A DNA stretch of 64,000 nt, from the NCBI GenBank assembly GCA_910583525.1, contig CAJTXL010000001.1, positions 171,056-235,055 of the forward strand, written 5' to 3'. A model generated the notes under the pieces. The model saw nothing but the letters and a program-made list of their open reading frames with translations, made no database searches and was not told the DNA's origin. The position numbers and the translations under genes were made by a program. Origin of the DNA: an uncultured Muribaculaceae bacterium (GTDB lineage: Bacteria; Bacteroidota; Bacteroidia; Bacteroidales; Muribaculaceae). Shown piece by piece: positions 9,105 to 19,318 of this stretch (position 1 is the stretch's first letter; each line of letters starts with the position of its first letter).

Positions 9105-11348
9105 ATGAAATCAATCTTACACAATTTCTTCATTCTGTCTGTGGCCTTGCTTCTTATAGGTTCTGTAAGTGCATGCAGCAAAGACAAAGTATCTGAGCCG
9201 GTGACACCCGACGTGCCCACCCCGCCAACGCCCGACGACGATGAAGACGGCGAAGCATACGCATTGCCAATGGAGTTCGACCTCTCGCAGACCAACCAGC
9301 TTACAGCGTCAAAAAACAACGATGAATATCGCATCGTGACCGACGGCGGCAACGACCCTTGGCTCTTCACAAAAGTGCTCCCGAGCAAACGTGCCGACGA
9401 AGCGCTTGTTCTGACATTCGACTACAAGACATCGAAAGCCGTGTCGGGGTTGCAGGCATATCTGTGTCCGCCGCTTGTAGGAGAACGTGTATGGTCGATA
9501 GGTTCGCTTGAAGCCGCACCCGGCAATTGGAAGACGTATTCTTTTGTACTGAACGAAGCTTTCAAAGAGTTCCCGTGGGGCAAGGCCGGCGATTATCTCC
9601 GCATAGACTTCGGCAGCGGTGTAGATGCGCTTATCGTAATACGCAATCTGCGCCTGCGTGGACTCAACAAGGCCGAGAAAGAAGCCATCAAAGCAGAAGA
9701 AGATAAAGCCCAGGCGGTGCTCGACCTTGAAGAAAACCTCAAAAGCTATTTCAAGAAACAGTTCGACTCTGAAATTTCTCTCGTGGAAGTGACTTCCGAC
9801 AAAGTCAACATCAGCGGCACAGCCAAAGGCACGGGCGAATTGTCGCTCGCCGAAGTGACGCCCTATGAAGATGCCCTATTGCTGAAATCGTTCCGAAAAT
9901 GCAAAAACGGCATCAGCGGCGCATTCAACGTGAGCCTGCCGCGCGTGGTCGAATATGACGGAGTGAAATACGACCGTCTGCTCTCCAAGTGGGTGGTAGT
10001 CAGCACCGACGGAAAAACAGAAAAGATGGTGTCGGCCTGCCGCTACGTCGATGCCGACCATATCGACCAAAGCAAAGCCATAAACTGCGAAGACGTGCCC
10101 GCAAACATCAAAAAAGGCGGAGAGGCCGTGCAGGGCAAAGTGTACGACGCAATCGAAATGGGCATGAAAGCTACCCTTTTCGGCATTCCCGTAACCGCCG
10201 TAATGTGGAGTTCGGCTCAGAAAGCCGCTGCCGTAGGAGACCAAGTCATACAACACCGTTATCTCGGCAAGACATATTATTTCTCCAAGGCATTTTTTGA
10301 GGATTGCGACAGATATCTGCTTGAGCTCCAAAACGCCGGAATAAAAGTATTTACCGTATTCACCATACGGCCCGAGACTTTCCATGACCCGAACGCATAC
10401 AAGAACTACGACCATGACCTCGGTATGCTCATGCAGCATCCTGACTACTCCGGACAAGGACATTTCGCGATGGTGAACCTCACGCAGCCCGAAAGCGTGA
10501 ACTACTACGCCGCAGCGCTCGACTTCCTCGCCTCGCGATACTCCGACGGCTCGCACGGACGCATACACCGCTACGTGATGCACAACGAAATCGACGACCC
10601 CAACAACTGGAATGACGCCGGATGGAAACCTCAGACCGTATATATGGACCAGTTCGTAAAATCGACGCGCATGGCGCACAACATCATACGTCAATACAAC
10701 AAGTTCGCGCAGATTCTCGTGCCCGTAACCCAACAGTGGACGTTCAAGAAAATCAAACCGGCGCACGACATGCTTTTCGCCGTAAAAGACCTCTTCGGAC
10801 TGATGAACGACTTCAGCCGTGTAGAAGGCGACTACTATTGGGGTATGGGCTACCACTCCTACCCCTACAAGTTCCAGAACCGCACATGGGAAGATGATTT
10901 GGCTACATGGTCGATGAACACCGAACTCGTGACGTTCAAAAACCTCGAAGTGCTCGACAAATGGGCCAAGACTCCCGAAAATATGTACAAAGGCAAGATA
11001 CAGCGCGACGTATGGCTCACCGAGAACGGGTCGAGCACACCCACATACTCTGAGAAAGAGCTAAGCGAGCAGGCCGCCTGCGCCGCATACGCATTGAAAA
11101 AAGTGGAGAAACTAAGCGCAATCCAAACTCTGATATGGCATGCCAGCAGCGACAACGACGTCGAAGGCAACCTCAACCTCGGGCTGCACTACCGCGAGAA
11201 CGACCCCAAGAATCCGTGGGGACGCAAACCGGCATGGTACGTATTCCAAGCATTCGAGACCGCTCGCGAAAGGGAAGTCCTCGACCAATATCTCCCCGTA
11301 GTCGGCGTAAAAAGCTGGGACGACATCATGCATCAAGTGAACGATTAA
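9105..11348 (+). CDS. DUF5722-like lipoprotein, predicted clan GH-A glycosidase (copy 1)
   Basis: A 747-residue lipoprotein (lipobox VSAC, Cys24) with a Pro/Asp-rich linker. Residues ~54-190 form a beta-sandwich ending in LRIDFGSG and VIRNLRLRGL. A helical linker with KAEKEAIKAEED follows, then a catalytic region (~210-747). That region has the hallmarks of a TIM-barrel GH-A enzyme: Glu495 in MHNEID (the NE acid/base signature) and Glu640 in WLTENGS (the nucleophile signature), 145 residues apart on predicted strands 4 and 7. I associate the catalytic region with the uncharacterised DUF5722 family from memory. The catalytic part is nearly the same as the second copy at 34937-37744, including a 77-bp identical stretch. 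Surface anchoring next to SusC suggests it may be the initial-cleavage enzyme of this PUL, which otherwise lacks an obvious endo-acting enzyme. Substrate unknown. Confidence 0.75.
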   Translation: MKSILHNFFILSVALLLIGSVSACSKDKVSEPVTPDVPTPPTPDDDEDGEAYALPMEFDLSQTNQLTASKNNDEYRIVTDGGNDPWLFTKVLPSKRADEALVLTFDYKTSKAVSGLQAYLCPPLVGERVWSIGSLEAAPGNWKTYSFVLNEAFKEFPWGKAGDYLRIDFGSGVDALIVIRNLRLRGLNKAEKEAIKAEEDKAQAVLDLEENLKSYFKKQFDSEISLVEVTSDKVNISGTAKGTGELSLAEVTPYEDALLLKSFRKCKNGISGAFNVSLPRVVEYDGVKYDRLLSKWVVVSTDGKTEKMVSACRYVDADHIDQSKAINCEDVPANIKKGGEAVQGKVYDAIEMGMKATLFGIPVTAVMWSSAQKAAAVGDQVIQHRYLGKTYYFSKAFFEDCDRYLLELQNAGIKVFTVFTIRPETFHDPNAYKNYDHDLGMLMQHPDYSGQGHFAMVNLTQPESVNYYAAALDFLASRYSDGSHGRIHRYVMHNEIDDPNNWNDAGWKPQTVYMDQFVKSTRMAHNIIRQYNKFAQILVPVTQQWTFKKIKPAHDMLFAVKDLFGLMNDFSRVEGDYYWGMGYHSYPYKFQNRTWEDDLATWSMNTELVTFKNLEVLDKWAKTPENMYKGKIQRDVWLTENGSSTPTYSEKELSEQAACAAYALKKVEKLSAIQTLIWHASSDNDVEGNLNLGLHYRENDPKNPWGRKPAWYVFQAFETAREREVLDQYLPVVGVKSWDDIMHQVND
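10518..10594 (+). repeat. 77-bp exact repeat, copy A (inside DUF5722-like gene 1)
   Basis: These 77 bases are identical to 36914-36990, within the equivalent part of the second DUF5722-like gene. The stretch encodes the segment around the predicted acid/base Glu (HNE). Absence of synonymous change over 77 bases suggests recent duplication or gene conversion. Confidence 0.95.
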
Positions 11349-11364
11349 CCAATACCATGAAATA

Positions 11365-14300
11365 ATGAAAAAATCTTTGTATCTGTTCCGACCGGGCCTG
11401 CGTGCCGGCATCCTGCTGCTGTCGTGTACAGTGGCATGGCAAGGCTATGCAGGCGCACTTCCGGAACCGGCCACAAGCGCCGTACCCGAAGAGACATCAA
11501 GCAGCAAGAAGCACCCTCTTGTGAGCGGATGTGTAGTCGATGCCAACGGCGAACCCGTCATCGGAGCCGTTGTCATGGAAAAAAGCAACAAGAAAAATGC
11601 CGTGACCACCGACCTCGACGGCAATTTCGCCCTGCGGCTCGCCCCCGACGCCACCATAACGGTGTCTTATCTGGGCTTCATACCTCAGGACATCGACATA
11701 AAAGGCAAGAAAAAACTCGACATAACGCTCAAAGAGGATAATAAGCTCCTCAATGAAGTCGTTGTCGTGGGCTATGGCTCGCAGAAAAAGGTATCGGTGA
11801 CAGGCTCTGTGGCCTCAATAGGCACCGATGACCTCAAACAAAGCTCGCAGCCTAACCTGAGTGCGGCTCTTTCGGGCAAACTTCCTGGTCTGACAACGAT
11901 GCAGACTTCAGGACGCCCCGGCGCCGACGATGTCACGCTCTATCTACGCGGCGCCAGCACGACAAACGGCGTTGACCCTCTGATACTGATTGACGGCGTT
12001 CCGCGTAGCGGCATCGCCACACTCGACCCCAACGAAGTGGAGTCGGTCACCGTGCTCAAAGACGCATCGGCGACGGCAGTATTCGGTGTGCGCGGCGCCA
12101 ACGGCGTAATTCTTATAACCACACGCCGAGGCGAGGCCGGCAAACGCGAACTTAGCATCTCGGCCGACTACAGTCTTCAGCAGTTCATAACAAAAATCGA
12201 CAGAGTGCACTCGTGGGACTATGCGGCACTGCGCAACCAGGCGTCGCGCAACGACGGCGTGGCAGAAGATGCCCTGCCCTATACCGACTGGATGATTGAG
12301 CAGTACCGTAACGGTTCTGACCCGATATTCTTCCCTGACCGCGACGTAATGAAGTCGTACTTTAAGACATGGGCTCCCCAGACACGCATAAACGTGAACA
12401 TGAACGGCGGCACCGAGAAAATCAACTACTTCATAAACGTGGGCTACATAGGGCAAGGCGGCCAGTTCAAGACCGAATCGAAGAAAGACCTCGGCTACGA
12501 CCCGAGCTACAAGATGAACCGCTACAACTTCCGTTCGAACCTCGACCTTAAACTTGCCTCGAACCTAAAAATGTCGCTCAACTTGGCGTCGTACCTTCAG
12601 AAGACCAATTCGCCACAGGCCACCGACCTCTACGGCGGAGACATCAACGGCATGACAGCCGATCTGCTGGTGCACGCATGGTCTACGCCTCCGACATCAC
12701 CCGGTCCGCTCACGGCAAGCGGCTATGTCACCCCCGAAGGCACAACAGTGCCTGCCGGCGAAATAGTGTCGTCGGCCTACAGCTCCGACCCCAAGAACAA
12801 CAAATACGGCGACATCAACCGGCGCGGCTACGCATCGAGCACCAACATGAACCTCAACTCCTCGTTTGTCGTTGACTGGGGTCTTGATTTTCTTACAAAA
12901 GGACTCAGCACCAAATTCATGGTGGCTTTCGACGCCGTTTCATCGACAACGCTGACGGCATCGCGCCTGTTCGACATCTATCAGGCCGCCCCGGCACGTA
13001 AAGAGGGCGAAGTGTCGACATACAAGGCGGTTTCGGTAAACACGCAAAATGTAATAGGCTCGCCGGCACGCTCGAACGCATCGAACTACTATCTCAATCT
13101 ACAGTGGTCGTTCAACTATGCGCGTAAGTTTGGCAAGAACGACGTGGGCGCAATGGTACTGCTTCAGCGCGACCATTGGCAGAACGCCGCCGCCGACCTG
13201 CCCTACAACATGCTCGGCCTTTCGGGACGTGTGACTTATAATTTCGACGACCGCTATCTTGCCGAGGTCAACCTTGGATACAACGGCTCGGAACAATTCG
13301 CCAAAAAGCACCGTTTCGGTTTCTTCCCGGCCGCATCGCTGGGTTGGGTGGTAAGCCGCGAGGCATTCCTGCGCGGCAACGACACGCTGACCCTTCTGAA
13401 GCTACGCGCATCGTACGGCAAAGTCGGCAACGACAAACTCGGCGGCCAACGCTTCCTGTACATCACCAACGTGTCGCTCGGTGGAGGCACAATAGGGTCG
13501 CTCGGCCGTGGAGAGTCAATCATCATGGGCAAACTCGGCAATGAGAACCTGTCGTGGGAAGTGGCCTACAAGCAGAACTACGGCATAGACCTGAGCCTGT
13601 TCTACGATTTGACCCTTTCGTTCGACTACTTCCGCGAACACCGCGAGGACATCCTCATCAACCGCGGAACTGTTCCCGAACTCCAAGGCGTGCCCATCGG
13701 AAACCTGCCGAAAGTCAACATGGGCGTCATCGACAACGAAGGCTTTGAAATCGAAGCCCGATACCACAAGATGCTCAACTCCGACTGGTCGTTCTCAATC
13801 AACGGCAACTTCGCCTACAACAAAAACATACAACGCAACATGGACGAGCCTGTCCGCTCGGCCGAATACGCCTACCGCTACCGCCAGGAGGGCTACAGCA
13901 TCGGCCAGGACTTCGGCTATAAAATCGACCGCAGCAACGGCAACGGATACATCAACACGGCAGAAGAACTTGAAAAAGCCAAGAAGATGTACAAGATAGG
14001 CATTCCGCGCATGGGCGATTTCCTCTACCAGGACCTCAACGAAGACGGATATATCGACGAAAAAGATATGGCGCCGATACTCTACTCCAACGTTCCGCGC
14101 ATAACATACGGTTTCGGAGCCTCGGTGTTCTTCAGAGATTTCGACCTATCGTTCCACTTCTCGGGCATAGGCAAGGCCTCACGCCTCTACAACAGCTGGG
14201 GCGCCGTAGAATACAGCAACGAGGGCGTCTACACCGACTATCACCTTCATGCCTGGACTCCCGAGCGCTACGCCAACGGCGAAGAAATAACCTACCCGGC

Positions 14301-14574
14301 ACTGTCGGCCAAGATGAACACCAACCACGTAGCCAACGATTTCTTCATTATGGACCGCAGCTTCCTGCGCCTGAAGAACCTTGAGCTTGGCTACAGCCTG
14401 CCGCAGTCGCTTCTGCGCAAAATACAGATGCAGAAAGTCAGGGTGTATGTGACCGCAAACAACCTTTTCACCTGGAAAAAAATAAAAACAAACTCCATCG
14501 ACCCCGAACAGAACTGGGAGGCCAACTACCCCCTTACCAAAATGGTAAATTTCGGCATAAATGTAGTATTTTAA
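11365..14574 (+). CDS. SusC-like TonB-dependent outer-membrane transporter 1
   Basis: Outer-membrane barrel of 1069 residues that imports oligosaccharides with its SusD partner, powered by TonB. Signal peptide (~1-30); carboxypeptidase-regulatory-like N-terminal extension (~52-125, SGCVVDANGEPVIGAVV to DITLKE); TonB box EVVVVGYG at 131-138. Next come the plug domain (GSVASIGTDDL to GVRGANGVILITTR) and the beta-barrel, ending in MVNFGINVVF with a terminal aromatic residue. It starts 16 bases after the DUF5722-like gene and 19 bases before its SusD partner, so it is co-transcribed with both. It is a full-length classical SusC. Ligand inferred only from the PUL: a rhamnose-containing oligosaccharide. 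Confidence 0.95.
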   Translation: MKKSLYLFRPGLRAGILLLSCTVAWQGYAGALPEPATSAVPEETSSSKKHPLVSGCVVDANGEPVIGAVVMEKSNKKNAVTTDLDGNFALRLAPDATITVSYLGFIPQDIDIKGKKKLDITLKEDNKLLNEVVVVGYGSQKKVSVTGSVASIGTDDLKQSSQPNLSAALSGKLPGLTTMQTSGRPGADDVTLYLRGASTTNGVDPLILIDGVPRSGIATLDPNEVESVTVLKDASATAVFGVRGANGVILITTRRGEAGKRELSISADYSLQQFITKIDRVHSWDYAALRNQASRNDGVAEDALPYTDWMIEQYRNGSDPIFFPDRDVMKSYFKTWAPQTRINVNMNGGTEKINYFINVGYIGQGGQFKTESKKDLGYDPSYKMNRYNFRSNLDLKLASNLKMSLNLASYLQKTNSPQATDLYGGDINGMTADLLVHAWSTPPTSPGPLTASGYVTPEGTTVPAGEIVSSAYSSDPKNNKYGDINRRGYASSTNMNLNSSFVVDWGLDFLTKGLSTKFMVAFDAVSSTTLTASRLFDIYQAAPARKEGEVSTYKAVSVNTQNVIGSPARSNASNYYLNLQWSFNYARKFGKNDVGAMVLLQRDHWQNAAADLPYNMLGLSGRVTYNFDDRYLAEVNLGYNGSEQFAKKHRFGFFPAASLGWVVSREAFLRGNDTLTLLKLRASYGKVGNDKLGGQRFLYITNVSLGGGTIGSLGRGESIIMGKLGNENLSWEVAYKQNYGIDLSLFYDLTLSFDYFREHREDILINRGTVPELQGVPIGNLPKVNMGVIDNEGFEIEARYHKMLNSDWSFSINGNFAYNKNIQRNMDEPVRSAEYAYRYRQEGYSIGQDFGYKIDRSNGNGYINTAEELEKAKKMYKIGIPRMGDFLYQDLNEDGYIDEKDMAPILYSNVPRITYGFGASVFFRDFDLSFHFSGIGKASRLYNSWGAVEYSNEGVYTDYHLHAWTPERYANGEEITYPALSAKMNTNHVANDFFIMDRSFLRLKNLELGYSLPQSLLRKIQMQKVRVYVTANNLFTWKKIKTNSIDPEQNWEANYPLTKMVNFGINVVF

Positions 14575-14593
14575 GAACTGAAAGAATTCTATT

Positions 14594-16423
14594 ATGAAAC
14601 TAAAATATTGGATCCTATCATCTATCGTGGCGTTAGGCGGCCTCACCTCTTGCTCTGATGTGCTCGATGTCGCCCCCGACGGCACACTGACGATGGACGA
14701 AGTCTTCCAGGACCCGGTCAAAGTCGGGGCATTCCTCAATTCATGCTATGCCAACCTGCCGCTCAAGAGCTATTTCTATTGGGGATGGGAAGCAGCACCC
14801 ACTGCTTTGAGCGATGAAGGCTGGAGCAACTGGGACGGAACAAACAACACCTCATCCAGCAAAATCTATTCGGGCGACGTATCGGCTTCGAGCCACTCGC
14901 TACGCGACGGCTGGTCGGGCAACGACGATTGGCGCACCAACAAATACTGGAGCCGCTATTGGGAACAGATACGCCTGTGCAACCTCTTTCTCGAACGCAT
15001 CGACAATGCCGCTGTGAACAGCGAGACCGACCGTGACCGCTGGCGCGCCGAAGCGCATGTCCTCCGCGCATATTTCTACTCTGAGCTTGTAAAATGGTTC
15101 GGCAGAGTGCCCATACTCCGCAAATCGATAGAGTTCAACGCCGATTTCTCAAAAATGAAACGCGAATCGGTTTACGAGGTGGCTAAATTCATCGAAGAAG
15201 ACTGCGACATGGCAATCTACTCCGAAAGCCTGCCTTGGCGCATAACATCGACCTCGGAAGCCGTACGCGTAACCAAGGCCATAGCATGGACAATAAAATC
15301 GAAAATGCTCCTATTTGCCGCCAGTCCGCTTTTCAACGACGGCGCCGACCATTGGGAAGAGGCATACGAATGCAACCGTGCCGCCGTACGCGAGCTGAAA
15401 GCCAACGGTTACGAACTGTTCACCGTATGCACCGACCCCAATACTTTCGGAACCGGCGACGCGGCCAATCTGCGTCAGCTCATCAACACATCGGCCGACT
15501 ATAGCGCCAGTCCTCGCGACAAGGAAACCATCTGGCAACAATACGGCATGACCTGCTTCGTGTGGCACATAGGCTACATAGGCAGCGGCTTCGACGGCAC
15601 ATACTCTGCCGGTATAAGCCCCACACAGGAGCTTGTCGATGCTTTCAATACACTCGATGGCGAACCCGTGCTTGACCTGAGCAAGCCGTATGACGACGAA
15701 AACCATCTACGGCCCAACTTCAACAGCAAGAGCCAATACGACGAACAAGACCCTTATGCCAACCGTGACCCACGTCTCGACGAGACTGTTCTCCACAACG
15801 GGTCAACACTATACTATCAAGGCACACGACGCACCGTCGAAACTTTTGAAGGCGGCAAAAATGCCATCAACCTCACATCGAGCATCGACGACTACACACG
15901 TACAGGCTACTACCACTGCAAGTTCGTGCAGCCGGGTGCCAGCGCAGGCGTCGGATATGAAGTGCAGACACCGGGATGGAAATATTTCCGTCTGGCCGAA
16001 GTGCTCCTCAACTACGCCGAGGCAGCGGCCGAAGCCGGCCATCTCACCGACGCGAAGAATGCCGTCGACGAAGTGCGCCGCCGTGTCAACATGCCGGTCT
16101 TGCCGGGCGGACTGTCGAAAGACGAGATGATACTCCGCGTACGCAACGAGCGCCAGGTTGAGCTTGCATGGGAAGAATGCCGCTATTTCGACCTCCGCCG
16201 CTGGCAGACGCCCGACGGTAATCTCTACGACACATGCCGCTGGCTCACCGGCCTCAAACCTGTCAAGCAGACCGACGGCAGCTATCGCTACGAGCGCTAC
16301 AACATCTGGACAAAGCCGCGCGGCGGCGCCGAAGCACGCGACAAACTTCTTCCACTCCCTGTCGACGAAGTATCGCGCCTCGAAGCCATCACAGGCGACG
16401 TTTGGCAAAATCCCGGATGGTAA
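14594..16423 (+). CDS. SusD/RagB-family glycan-binding lipoprotein 1
   Basis: Surface lipoprotein of 609 residues forming the lid of SusC transporter 1. Lipobox LTSC places the lipidated Cys at residue 20. The SusD fold is shown by the N-terminal LDVAPDGTLTMDEVF motif, tetratricopeptide-like helices (AEAHVLRAYFYSELVKWFGRVPIL), the central PYANRDPRLDETV region, YAEAAAEAG and VRNERQVELAWEECRYFDLRRW. The C-terminus ends in WQNPGW, as is common in SusD proteins. It lies 19 bases downstream of its SusC and 27 bases before SusC 2. Confidence 0.95.
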   Translation: MKLKYWILSSIVALGGLTSCSDVLDVAPDGTLTMDEVFQDPVKVGAFLNSCYANLPLKSYFYWGWEAAPTALSDEGWSNWDGTNNTSSSKIYSGDVSASSHSLRDGWSGNDDWRTNKYWSRYWEQIRLCNLFLERIDNAAVNSETDRDRWRAEAHVLRAYFYSELVKWFGRVPILRKSIEFNADFSKMKRESVYEVAKFIEEDCDMAIYSESLPWRITSTSEAVRVTKAIAWTIKSKMLLFAASPLFNDGADHWEEAYECNRAAVRELKANGYELFTVCTDPNTFGTGDAANLRQLINTSADYSASPRDKETIWQQYGMTCFVWHIGYIGSGFDGTYSAGISPTQELVDAFNTLDGEPVLDLSKPYDDENHLRPNFNSKSQYDEQDPYANRDPRLDETVLHNGSTLYYQGTRRTVETFEGGKNAINLTSSIDDYTRTGYYHCKFVQPGASAGVGYEVQTPGWKYFRLAEVLLNYAEAAAEAGHLTDAKNAVDEVRRRVNMPVLPGGLSKDEMILRVRNERQVELAWEECRYFDLRRWQTPDGNLYDTCRWLTGLKPVKQTDGSYRYERYNIWTKPRGGAEARDKLLPLPVDEVSRLEAITGDVWQNPGW

Positions 16424-16450
16424 TAATGGTCTAATCTGAATTATCGACTT

Positions 16451-19306
16451 ATGAACAAACTTCAATATAAAATATCTGTGTGCGCAATGTGCGCCGGCCT
16501 TGCAATGCCGGCGGCCGCAGAACCGCAGAAAACGGATACCTTATCCCGGGCAAAAACGGCGCAAGAAGAACTCGTCGACCTGGGGTATATAAGCATGCCG
16601 CGAAAAGCAGTCACCGGCTCGGTGTCGATAGTCACGGGCACGGAGCTTGAACGGACTCCCGACGCAAGCCTGCCAAAAACATTTTCGGGACGCCTCAACG
16701 GGCTGACCACACAGGAGCACAACAACGAACTTTCGCGCGGAGGCTTCTCAACTGAAGACATGGGTCTGTCGTGGTGGATTCGCGGCGCATCCACAATCAA
16801 CGGCACCACGCCGATGATAATCCTCGACGGCATCCCCTGCCCCAACACCAACTACGTGTATATTTCGCCGGAGGAAATTGAATCCGTCACCTTGCTGAAA
16901 GACGCGGCCACGCTCTCCATCTACGGCATGCAGGGTGCCGGAGGCGCAATCTCTATCAAGACCAAGCGAGGCATAGCCGGCACTCCCAAGGTTACGGTGA
17001 CACTCGACCAGGCATTCCAGCAGATGACACGCCGACCGATGTTCATCAACTCGGCCGACTATGTAGCCATGCGTAACCAGGCAGGTGTCAACGACGGGCT
17101 GGGAGCATACTCGCAGTTCTCACAGCAGGATGCCGAAAATTTCCGCAACGGCGGCAATGAAATGTACCCCAACAACAACTGGTATGACATGTTCATGCGC
17201 CCTGTGACATACATGACCCGTGCAGGCGTAAGCATACGTGGCGGCAAAAACAGCGTGATGTATTTCGCCAATGTCAACTACATGCACCAGACTTCGCCTT
17301 TCAAAACCGAAGAAGCGCCCGGCGGAAAATACAATCCCGAACCGTCGAACGACTGGTTCAACTTCCGCTCGAACATCGATGTCAATTTCAACAAATATCT
17401 CAGCGGCTTTCTGCGGCTTGCAGGCAATGTAAAAAGTGAGAAGACCACGGGCTACTCCAACGCCGACATTTACAGCCACATCTTCAATCTGCCCCCGACA
17501 ATGTACGGGCCTCTCACTCCGAGCGGCGAAGGCTATGAAAACGGCGGACAGGTCGTAACGCACGACGATGAGATGTTCCCGGTCTACGGCATGCTCAACC
17601 GCTCGGGCTACAAACGCAGCCTCTACGTCAACGTGACGGCACAGGCCGGTCTGAACCTCGACCTTGGGTTCCTCACGAAGGGGCTGTCGCTGAGCGGAAG
17701 CATGGCCTACCAGACCAGCACACTGAACCACACCGCCACCACACAGGATTTCTCTCGCTGGGTGCGCACAAAGGATATGGGCGACCTGTTCTTCACACAG
17801 AAAGGGTCGAACCTCAACACGCCGCTTGTCTACAGCAAGCTGTCGACGATGGACTACAACCTCAATCTCTATGCCCAGGCACGCTACGACAGAATCTTCG
17901 GCGACCACCGCGTCGATGCAATGGCCTACATCTACTATCAGCAACAGGAACTGCAAAAAAGCAATATGGCCTACAAGCAGCAGAGCATGGGCGTGACCGC
18001 CACCTATGGTTTCAAAGACCGCTATTTCATAAAGGGCGACATAGGCTATGCCGGTTCGGAACAGTTTCATCCCGACCGCCGATATATAGCCACCCCAGCG
18101 GTGTCTGCCACTTGGATAGCATCGGACGAAAGTTTTCTCCGCGACCTCACATGGCTCGACCTGCTCAAGATAAGAGCCTCATACGGCATAACCGCCAACG
18201 ACCAGCTCGGGGGCGTGCGTTTCCTCTATCTTGACTACATCGACATAAACGGCACAGAAGGCCTGAAAGGCAATCCGCTGCTGACTGCCGAGAAGATGAA
18301 GAAACAGAACTACGGCTTCGACCTCACCGTTCTGCACGGTCTCGACATATCTTTCGATTGGTACAAATCGGTATGCGACAACATGCTCGTCAACAGCGCC
18401 GGACGCGTGCCCATATATCAAGGCGTGAATCTCGGCAACTATCCGCGCACCAACGACGGCAAGATGGAGAGCCACGGCTATGAAATTTCGGCCAATTACA
18501 CCCATAACATAGGCGATTGGACCTTCTATGTCGGCGGTGCATTCAGCTTTAACAAGAACAAAGTGATTTCGATAGGCGAATCGCCATATTCAGAAGAATA
18601 CGCCTACCGCTATCGCACAGAAGGCTATCCGCTCGGCCAATCGTGGGGCTATCTTATAGACTACAGCAACGGCAACGGCATTTTCAACTTCAAGGAAGAA
18701 CTTGAAGCCTATGGCCTGAAATACGGATTCGGCACACCGCGTGTGGGCGATTTCATATACAAAGACCTGAACGACGACGGCGTCATCGATGAAAAAGACC
18801 AAGCTCCCATCGGCTATTCGGGCATTCCGCAACACGGCTACAGCATTAGCGCAGGTTTCAACTGGAAAGGCCTCGAACTGAACCTTCTATTCCAGGGCGT
18901 CGGAAAAGTGTCGCGGACGATGAGCGGCATCGGCGTATTCGAAAACAGCTATCAGGGCGTGTTCAACGACATACACATGAATGCGTGGACGGCAGAGCGC
19001 TGGAACAACGGCGAGCGCATCGACTACCCGGCCCTGTCGCTCGGCGAATCGACCAACCACGTAGCAAACAGCTTCTTTATTTGGGACGCTTCGTATTTCC
19101 GCCTCAAAAACGCAGAACTCGCCTACACACTCCCGGCCAACATATCAAAAAAGATACGCGCCGAAAAAATCAGGATTTCGCTCAGCGGACAAAATCTGCT
19201 CACCTTCGACAAGATGAAATCGAAGCATATCGACCCTGAAACCGGAGCCATGAATGTTTTCCAACCCTACAGGGTCTACAACATCGGCCTGAATTTAACC
19301 TTTTAA
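16451..19306 (+). CDS. SusC-like TonB-dependent transporter 2, without the N-terminal extension
   Basis: Second SusC homologue, 951 residues, shorter than the first because the carboxypeptidase-regulatory-like domain is absent. The signal peptide (1-23) is followed after only ~15 residues by EELVDLGY (39-46), a diverged TonB box, then RKAVTGSVSIVTGTEL and the plug. The barrel contains repeated motifs shared with SusC 1 (EYAYRYR, DLNDDGVIDEKDQAPI, STNHVANSFF) and ends in a GLNLTF-like aromatic terminus. The matching segments suggest the two SusCD pairs arose by duplication and then diverged, perhaps to import different fragments of the same glycan. TonB coupling is expected to be retained but the box is atypical. 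Confidence 0.92.
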   Translation: MNKLQYKISVCAMCAGLAMPAAAEPQKTDTLSRAKTAQEELVDLGYISMPRKAVTGSVSIVTGTELERTPDASLPKTFSGRLNGLTTQEHNNELSRGGFSTEDMGLSWWIRGASTINGTTPMIILDGIPCPNTNYVYISPEEIESVTLLKDAATLSIYGMQGAGGAISIKTKRGIAGTPKVTVTLDQAFQQMTRRPMFINSADYVAMRNQAGVNDGLGAYSQFSQQDAENFRNGGNEMYPNNNWYDMFMRPVTYMTRAGVSIRGGKNSVMYFANVNYMHQTSPFKTEEAPGGKYNPEPSNDWFNFRSNIDVNFNKYLSGFLRLAGNVKSEKTTGYSNADIYSHIFNLPPTMYGPLTPSGEGYENGGQVVTHDDEMFPVYGMLNRSGYKRSLYVNVTAQAGLNLDLGFLTKGLSLSGSMAYQTSTLNHTATTQDFSRWVRTKDMGDLFFTQKGSNLNTPLVYSKLSTMDYNLNLYAQARYDRIFGDHRVDAMAYIYYQQQELQKSNMAYKQQSMGVTATYGFKDRYFIKGDIGYAGSEQFHPDRRYIATPAVSATWIASDESFLRDLTWLDLLKIRASYGITANDQLGGVRFLYLDYIDINGTEGLKGNPLLTAEKMKKQNYGFDLTVLHGLDISFDWYKSVCDNMLVNSAGRVPIYQGVNLGNYPRTNDGKMESHGYEISANYTHNIGDWTFYVGGAFSFNKNKVISIGESPYSEEYAYRYRTEGYPLGQSWGYLIDYSNGNGIFNFKEELEAYGLKYGFGTPRVGDFIYKDLNDDGVIDEKDQAPIGYSGIPQHGYSISAGFNWKGLELNLLFQGVGKVSRTMSGIGVFENSYQGVFNDIHMNAWTAERWNNGERIDYPALSLGESTNHVANSFFIWDASYFRLKNAELAYTLPANISKKIRAEKIRISLSGQNLLTFDKMKSKHIDPETGAMNVFQPYRVYNIGLNLTF

Positions 19307-19318
19307 CGGAGAACGACG

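Noticed and set aside
9876..10856. 326-residue antisense frame, with a similar 336-residue one at 36380-37390
   Set aside because: They resemble each other only because they are opposite strands of the duplicated DUF5722-like genes; the sense proteins explain the conservation.
17120..18070. 316-residue antisense frame within the second SusC gene
   Set aside because: Fully covered by the SusC coding sequence and without recognisable motifs.
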